A stretch of DNA of 8,303 nucleotides, taken from assembly GCA_964391305.1 (NCBI GenBank), contig CAYMJO010000041.1, positions 1 through 8,303 of the forward strand. The letters are read 5' to 3'. This document shows, in pieces, positions 1-5,185 of this stretch. The notes under the pieces are model-generated. The model did no database searches. It saw only the letters and a program-made list of their open reading frames with translations, and was not told the origin of the DNA. Each line of letters starts with the position of its first letter. Position 1 is the stretch's first letter. The stretch is from CAYMJO01 sp964391305. Lineage in GTDB: Bacteria > Patescibacteriota > CALEFQ01. The translations under genes were made by a program, and so were the position numbers.

Positions 1-1
1 G

Positions 2-3000
2 ACCACAACTTCCGCGATCAACGGAGGCTCCACGACGCAGTTTACCGTTGCCGGCGATATATCAGACTGGCCAGCGAGCGGAGCCATAGTTGTTGCCTCG
101 ACGAGCGCAACCGGTGAGACGGAGCGTGCAAATATAACGGGCATTAGCGGCAGTCAGATTACCGTTATGGATGCTTTTTCGAATGGTCATGTCTCGGGTG
201 CTGTTGTTGGAAGATTGACGAGAGACGTTAAAGTGGGATCTTTGGACAGTCTTTCACCTGCGTACCTTCTTGTGAACGATGGTGGAACCTTGGACTTGGA
301 TTATGTTGAACTAAGTTACATAGGAACGAATGCGAGCGATAAGTATGGTGTTACCCTGAAGTCTACTGCTTCCGCTACCCCTTTGAACGGCTCTTCATTG
401 CATGACAATTATTCAGGAATTTATTTTAACAATGCGCAGAATCTTACAGTGCAGAATAATGTTATTTACAACATGAGCGCCAGTGGCGTGTCTTTTGGCG
501 GAGGAAGCGAAAGTGGCAACACTCTCACTTCGAGTATTATTCTTAGAGCAACGAATTACGGAGTGAGTTTGAACGGAAGCAACAATACCATTTCGAACAA
601 TTCGATCATTGATAATCCGACGGGCATTTTGACTTCAAGCGGCTCAAACACGATAAGTGGCAATACCATTCAGGTGACGACCAGCGATGCAATTCAATTT
701 GCCGCAAATGTTTCCAAAATGATCATTGATGGCAACGCAATCAATCGCAGTATCGGCACGCGGGGGATACAGGTTGGGAGCAACGGTGATAACAATGTTT
801 TCAAAGACAATACGATTACCGATGCGGGAGGGGAAGGACTCCTTTTGAATAGTAGTTCTAATGGCAACTATATTATTGGAAACACTATATATTCCAATAA
901 CGACGGTGTGGAGTTCGAGTCGGGAGCTTCTAATAATTTTTTATTAAATAATAGTATTTATTTAAACAATTATGGTATAGATGCGGATGGTGCGACGGGA
1001 AATAATATATATGCTGACAATTTTGGATCGAGTGGTGCCAACACAAGCGGGGATATATTCTTTACTGGTGGCAGTGCAACACAGCTTACTCTTTTCAACA
1101 CAACCCTCGCGTCTACGGCAGAAGTTGTTGCGTCTGGAATTGATACAACCGCGAGTTATGTGCTTTCGAGAAAACATGATCAGACTTCTGGTGTTAGCCG
1201 CGTGTGGGGCGACTATAATGTTTCGAGCGGCACGGAAACGCACAGCTATGCGAGCCAACTTTATGCGTCTTCAGCCTCAACTCCTTTGGCAGTTAAAGGA
1301 AGCTCGGCTCCTTCTTTGGTCACGACTTCTGATAGCGTTACGCCGACGGATTACTGGACAGTGACTTATTCTTCCGGGACAGGCGTATGGACTGTTGTCG
1401 GAAGGGCTACCGGAACCCAGACCAACACTGCAACTACTGGCAATGCTTATACATCTGATAATGGAGAGGTGCAGTTTACGATTTCCAGTGGAGATGTTCC
1501 GGAAAGCAATGGAGATAAATTTGTTTTTATTACGAATACCGCCGCATCCGATACAAATACGCAGAAGCGCGTTCAGTTCGGGCCATGTGCGGCTGGTCTG
1601 AATTCTGGAAAATCCAAGCTTACAGTTGCAAATGGTGCGGCGATTTCTATCGGTGGAGCGGCTTCTAACCATACTTTGCTAAGTGGTATCGCCGCAGACA
1701 ATTATTACGATGTTGTTATAAATGGCACTTTGAACGCTTCGTATTTTCAAATTGATAACATTTCTTCAGCGGGTTTTAGCATGAGTTCTTCTGCTACGAT
1801 TTCTGCTCTAAATAATGGGATAATGAGCTCCATACAATCGGGAGGTGCGTATTTAATTTTTAGTGCTCTGACTGGGACGTTTGATTCCATGACTTTCAAT
1901 GGAAGCACTAGCTACAATGTTCAGGCGAGCAATAGTGCGAATGTCGTGTTTACTAATTATAGCGGGAATTACGCTGGATCCGCATTTGAGAGAGAATTGA
2001 GCGGGGCTGTGATAACTTGGAGTAAACCGCCAGTGATTTCCAACATTAGCGCCAGTCAGCGGACCGATGGTTCTAAATTGGTAGATGTAATTTACACAGG
2101 TCAGGATGATGATGGGAATTCATGTATATATGTTACTGCGCAGTATGACATTTCGGATGATGATTTTCCAAACTGGACAGATATGACGAGGAGCGGAAGT
2201 GGTTCTGCGCAGTTTACAGCGGAGGGAGCTTCGCTTACGTATGTTTGGAATGTTGGGGAAGATTTATCGGATACACGGCAAGATGTTCAAGTGCGTTTGC
2301 GGGTTAACGACGGCTATCTGGACAGCAACACCCCGACATCGGTGGAATTTACCATAGATACCCGTGATCCTCTAGGTGCAACGCTGACTGTTGATGACGA
2401 GAGCATATCTACTTTGGATGTTACGATTGGGCGTAATGCTGCGGAATCTATGAGTTCGGAATATTTGGTTCATGAGACCACTACGGATAAATATATTCAG
2501 TCGAACGGCAAGTTGGGCGACGGGGAAACTTGGCGTACTTATACTGGCTGGGGTGGATCTTCCGGTATAACCGTTTCTTCTTTGAGCTCGGGGGAGACAT
2601 ATACTTTTGAGGTGAAGGCAAGAAATCCGAACGATCATGGAAACATGACGGCTTACAGCGCGAAGGTTTCCGGCACAACCCAAAAGGATGCGCCGACTAT
2701 AAGTGCTAATCTGACCGTTGGTATTAACACCGGTCCGATTCCCGGTGTTAGCTCGGGATTTAAGTCCATAATGGGGCGTTTGCTTTATTTCTTCAGCCTT
2801 TTGACGAATCCCTATATTACGATATTGATTATAGTTTTGATCGTTGGAGCGATGCTGTATTCATTGGCAGTTTTGGAAAGGGATAAGTGGAAAGTGCCAA
2901 AAGGAGTTTTAGGGACAGTTTTATTTAAGTTAAAATTATTTTTTACAAAAAATCCGTATCAGGCTTTTCGGAATTATTCTAGGAAAACCGAAGAAGGAAC

Positions 3001-4969
3001 ATGGATTGCCTCTTACGCTCTGTATAAAAAACGCAGAAAAATTGGGCGCACTACATTGTTTGGCGGTATTATTATGTTGGTTGCAAAGATATTTGCCGTT
3101 GTTGGGGTTGCTTTCCTGCCAATGTTGGCAATAGGCACTTCTCCCTATAAAGATGATGGGAAGTCCGTCGTGCCTACCGAATATTTGAGTTTCAGGGTTG
3201 ATTATAAAAATTCCGGTGCAGGTCGTTCCACCGGAACTAAGATCGCGAATGTTATTTCGGGGGGTACAGATTATGTCACTGGCTCTGCCGTTGTGAATGG
3301 CGTTGTTCAAACAGATACGTCAGGAGATGATGAAACTTTCTTTAATTCGGCCAGCAATACAATTGAGTTTAACTTGGGAACGATTGGGACATCTGAAGAC
3401 GGATATGTTGTTTTCAGGGTGAGGATTAAGAATCCAAACATGGAAACATTGGTTGCCGATGCCGCACTGGTCACCAATAACCAAGCAACGGCCTTTTATA
3501 CGAATAAAACCAACAATTCTCTCGTTCTCGGCTCGATAGGAAAATATGTTTATAAGGATAAAGAAAGGAATTCGGTTTATGAGAAAGAGGACACCGGGAT
3601 TTCAGGGGTTGGGCTGATGCTTTATGAAGACTCTGATAATTCTGGTACGCTGGATGTTGATTCTGATAACATGCTGGATAGAAAAGAAACAGATGCATCG
3701 GGGATTTATAATTTTACAGGACTTGGTCCCATTACTTATTTTGTTAAAGTTGATTCGGGAACGCTTGGCAGTAATTATGTTTTGATTACCAATAACGATC
3801 CTCTAAAAGTGAACCTTGGAAGAGGTGAAGTTTATACGGGTGCGAACTTCGGCTATTATCTTTCAGCGGTTCCCCTGCCGGTTACTCCAACTCCTACGCA
3901 GACGCCGGCCGTCACGCCGAGCCCAACGCCGACTGCCACAACAGGCAGAAGCATAGTTGATGATGTTGTCGACGTGTTGAAGAATATTTCCGAGATAAAG
4001 GATAAACCGATAGTACAAGAAATAAACCAAAATGTAGTTGTGCCTGCGGTTGCCGCGGTTGTCCTTGCGAATATCGCGGCCGTGGCAACATTGCCAAATA
4101 TTATTTCTTTTTTCATCTATCTTCAGCAATTGTTCGTGGAGCCTTTTATTTTCCTAGGCTGGAAGAAGAAGAAGCCGTGGGGAGTCGTGTACAATTCTCT
4201 GAACAAACAGCCGGTCGCTCTTGCTGTTGTCAGGCTTTTTGATGCGAAAACAAAAAGACTTTTGAAAACGGTAGTGACGGACAGGCTTGGCCGATTCAGA
4301 TTTTTGGTCAAATCGGGGAGATACTACCTAATTATTGCAAAGCATGACTTCGAGTTTCCATCAAGCAGTGTTAAAGAAAAAGGAGATACATTTTACAAAA
4401 ATATATATGTAGGCGGAAATATCAATGTTGGCGGAGAGGGACTGGTCAATATAAACGTTCCGATCGATCCATTGGTTGAAGCGGGAGTTGAGGCAGGAAA
4501 AAAAGCTCTGAAGAAATTCTCCAGGAAAAAACTGACAATCGTGATCGCGTTTACCGGCATGGTGCTTGCTTTGGTGAGTCTTTGGATCAGCCCGAATCTT
4601 TACACGGCGGTCTTCTTTGGGATAGATTGTTGTATTCTGGCCTTGTTCTTGTATCTTTTAAAAAGAGAAAAGGTCAAGCCGTGGGGTATTGTTTATGATG
4701 CAAAAACGAAGAAGCCGCTAAGTCTCGCGATAGTAAGAATTTTCAACATGCAGTACGAGGACTTGCTTGAAACGCAAATAACCGACAGAAAGGGAAGATA
4801 TGGGTTCCTTCTTGGTCCCGGCAGATATCGTATTACGGTAGACAGAGAAAATTATAGTTTCCCGTCGAAAATTGAGAGATATGGAAGCTACAGGGGCAAG
4901 GAATTTTTGGTGAGAAAGAACAGAGAAGCGATCCCTTTCAATATTCCCATGGACATATATGGGAGCTGA
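2..4969 (+). CDS. Giant multi-domain membrane-anchored surface protein (G8-like/beta-helix ectodomain, SdrD-B, twin regulatory-like domains); 5' partial
   Basis: The frame is open from base 2, so the N-terminus lies outside the window; the ATG at 167 is internal (residue 56 here), sits mid-strand in a G8-like domain and has no ribosome site. Residues are counted from base 2. Residues 1-82 resemble the end of a G8 domain (GDISDWPASGAIVVAST, then VVGRLTRDVKV). Residues 83-344 are Asn-rich parallel beta-helix repeats (NNTISNNSI, NNVFKDNTI). Residues 345-675 are a second beta-rich region ending in ITW. An Ig-like domain (676-790) and an FnIII-like domain (791-893) follow. Spans lie at about 939-958 and 1019-1045, around a Lys/Arg-rich loop. 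Next come a DUF11-like domain (1061-1145), an SdrD-B-like domain (1180-1287, with DSDNSGTLD) and a Pro/Thr stalk (1289-1316). A hydrophobic stretch (1345-1387), regulatory-like domain 1 (1388-1490), two spans (1511-1529, 1533-1553) and domain 2 (1557-1655) complete it. I infer an adhesin or host-contact role; no catalytic site is recognised and no LPxTG motif is present. Confidence 0.87.
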   Translation, partial: TTTSAINGGSTTQFTVAGDISDWPASGAIVVASTSATGETERANITGISGSQITVMDAFSNGHVSGAVVGRLTRDVKVGSLDSLSPAYLLVNDGGTLDLDYVELSYIGTNASDKYGVTLKSTASATPLNGSSLHDNYSGIYFNNAQNLTVQNNVIYNMSASGVSFGGGSESGNTLTSSIILRATNYGVSLNGSNNTISNNSIIDNPTGILTSSGSNTISGNTIQVTTSDAIQFAANVSKMIIDGNAINRSIGTRGIQVGSNGDNNVFKDNTITDAGGEGLLLNSSSNGNYIIGNTIYSNNDGVEFESGASNNFLLNNSIYLNNYGIDADGATGNNIYADNFGSSGANTSGDIFFTGGSATQLTLFNTTLASTAEVVASGIDTTASYVLSRKHDQTSGVSRVWGDYNVSSGTETHSYASQLYASSASTPLAVKGSSAPSLVTTSDSVTPTDYWTVTYSSGTGVWTVVGRATGTQTNTATTGNAYTSDNGEVQFTISSGDVPESNGDKFVFITNTAASDTNTQKRVQFGPCAAGLNSGKSKLTVANGAAISIGGAASNHTLLSGIAADNYYDVVINGTLNASYFQIDNISSAGFSMSSSATISALNNGIMSSIQSGGAYLIFSALTGTFDSMTFNGSTSYNVQASNSANVVFTNYSGNYAGSAFERELSGAVITWSKPPVISNISASQRTDGSKLVDVIYTGQDDDGNSCIYVTAQYDISDDDFPNWTDMTRSGSGSAQFTAEGASLTYVWNVGEDLSDTRQDVQVRLRVNDGYLDSNTPTSVEFTIDTRDPLGATLTVDDESISTLDVTIGRNAAESMSSEYLVHETTTDKYIQSNGKLGDGETWRTYTGWGGSSGITVSSLSSGETYTFEVKARNPNDHGNMTAYSAKVSGTTQKDAPTISANLTVGINTGPIPGVSSGFKSIMGRLLYFFSLLTNPYITILIIVLIVGAMLYSLAVLERDKWKVPKGVLGTVLFKLKLFFTKNPYQAFRNYSRKTEEGTWIASYALYKKRRKIGRTTLFGGIIMLVAKIFAVVGVAFLPMLAIGTSPYKDDGKSVVPTEYLSFRVDYKNSGAGRSTGTKIANVISGGTDYVTGSAVVNGVVQTDTSGDDETFFNSASNTIEFNLGTIGTSEDGYVVFRVRIKNPNMETLVADAALVTNNQATAFYTNKTNNSLVLGSIGKYVYKDKERNSVYEKEDTGISGVGLMLYEDSDNSGTLDVDSDNMLDRKETDASGIYNFTGLGPITYFVKVDSGTLGSNYVLITNNDPLKVNLGRGEVYTGANFGYYLSAVPLPVTPTPTQTPAVTPSPTPTATTGRSIVDDVVDVLKNISEIKDKPIVQEINQNVVVPAVAAVVLANIAAVATLPNIISFFIYLQQLFVEPFIFLGWKKKKPWGVVYNSLNKQPVALAVVRLFDAKTKRLLKTVVTDRLGRFRFLVKSGRYYLIIAKHDFEFPSSSVKEKGDTFYKNIYVGGNINVGGEGLVNINVPIDPLVEAGVEAGKKALKKFSRKKLTIVIAFTGMVLALVSLWISPNLYTAVFFGIDCCILALFLYLLKREKVKPWGIVYDAKTKKPLSLAIVRIFNMQYEDLLETQITDRKGRYGFLLGPGRYRITVDRENYSFPSKIERYGSYRGKEFLVRKNREAIPFNIPMDIYGS
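4163..4471 (+). repeat. Carboxypeptidase-regulatory-like module, copy 1
   Basis: This is residues 1388-1490 of the large surface protein. Key positions are KKKKPWGVVYN, AVVRLFDAKTKR, VTDRLGRFRF, GRYYLIIAKHDFEFPS and NINVPIDP. It follows a 43-residue hydrophobic stretch directly, with four lysines at the junction. The pattern matches the CarboxypepD_reg-like/Cna-B-type beta-sandwich (turn motif TDxxGRYxF, then GxYxL). Copy 2 occupies 4670-4966 with the same order of landmarks, so I read the two as an internal duplication that has diverged. Confidence 0.7.
4670..4966 (+). repeat. Carboxypeptidase-regulatory-like module, copy 2
   Basis: This is residues 1557-1655, the extreme C-terminus of the large surface protein. 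Landmarks parallel copy 1: KPWGIVYDAKTKKPLSLAIVRIF, ITDRKGRYGF, GRYRITVDRENYSFPS and FNIPMD. It is separated from copy 1 by a basic linker (AGKKALKKFSRKK) and a two-span hairpin at about residues 1511-1553. The protein ends four residues after the NIPMD strand, so the module is the natural terminus and not a truncation. Confidence 0.7.
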
Positions 4970-5041
4970 TTAAGTTGATTCTTTATTTGTGTGTATGGGA
5001 AAGTTTGTCGTGTTTTTTAGTTTCTTGGAATTTGCGGTTTA

Positions 5042-5056
5042 GACTTTTTAAAAGTC
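5042..5056. promoter_or_regulatory. Perfect 15-base palindrome upstream of a -10 box (possible operator)
   Basis: GACTTTT and AAAAGTC are exact inverted repeats around a single T. The second arm ends at 5056, one base before the extended -10 TGTTATAAT region begins, so the palindrome covers most of the spacer and the edge of the expected -35 position. No T-tract follows, and the one-base centre would force a hairpin to open several A-T pairs, so a terminator is unlikely. An operator bound by a dimeric regulator is the simplest reading, but chance in AT-rich DNA is possible. Confidence 0.35.
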
Positions 5057-5057
5057 G

Positions 5058-5066
5058 TGTTATAAT
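5058..5066 (+). promoter_or_regulatory. Extended -10 promoter element (TGTTATAAT)
   Basis: The sequence reads TGT followed by a perfect TATAAT at 5061-5066. The TGn extension is known to compensate for a weak -35, and none resembling TTGACA lies 16-18 bases upstream. Transcription would start near 5073 and give a leader of about 110 bases before the metalloprotease gene. Confidence 0.45.
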
Positions 5067-5106
5067 TGCAATGTGGAAAACTGTAATTTTTTGTGAAAAT
5101 TTGCGT

Positions 5107-5112
5107 TATAAT
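5107..5112 (+). promoter_or_regulatory. Second -10 box (TATAAT) for the metalloprotease gene
   Basis: A perfect TATAAT follows GCGT, 46 bases downstream of the first one; both are preceded by GT. No convincing -35 is seen at 16-18 bases, and the TG extension is absent here. Initiation near 5119 would give a 67-base leader that is almost entirely A and T, with tandem ATTTTTTTAAGA/ATTTTTTAAAGA at 5149-5172. The only Shine-Dalgarno-like string, AAAGAG at 5168-5173, is weak and 12 bases from the ATG. Confidence 0.45.
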
Positions 5113-5185
5113 GTATAGACAGCTGGTATAAAAAAATCAATTTTGAAAATTTTTTTAAGAATTTTTTAAAGAGAAATCAAAACCT

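Noticed and set aside
167..169. ATG at 167 as the start of the large gene
   Set aside because: The frame is open to base 2 and the upstream residues belong to the same G8-like domain; there is no ribosome site before it.
3856..4129. Overlapping minus-strand ORFs in the Pro/Thr stalk region
   Set aside because: They arise from low-complexity stalk codons and the hydrophobic segment; their Thr/Val/Gly-rich translations are compositional artefacts.
4967..4969. TGA read as glycine (Gracilibacteria code)
   Set aside because: Reading through gives no recognisable domain, the protein ends naturally at the NIPMD strand, and no TGA occurs inside the long frames.
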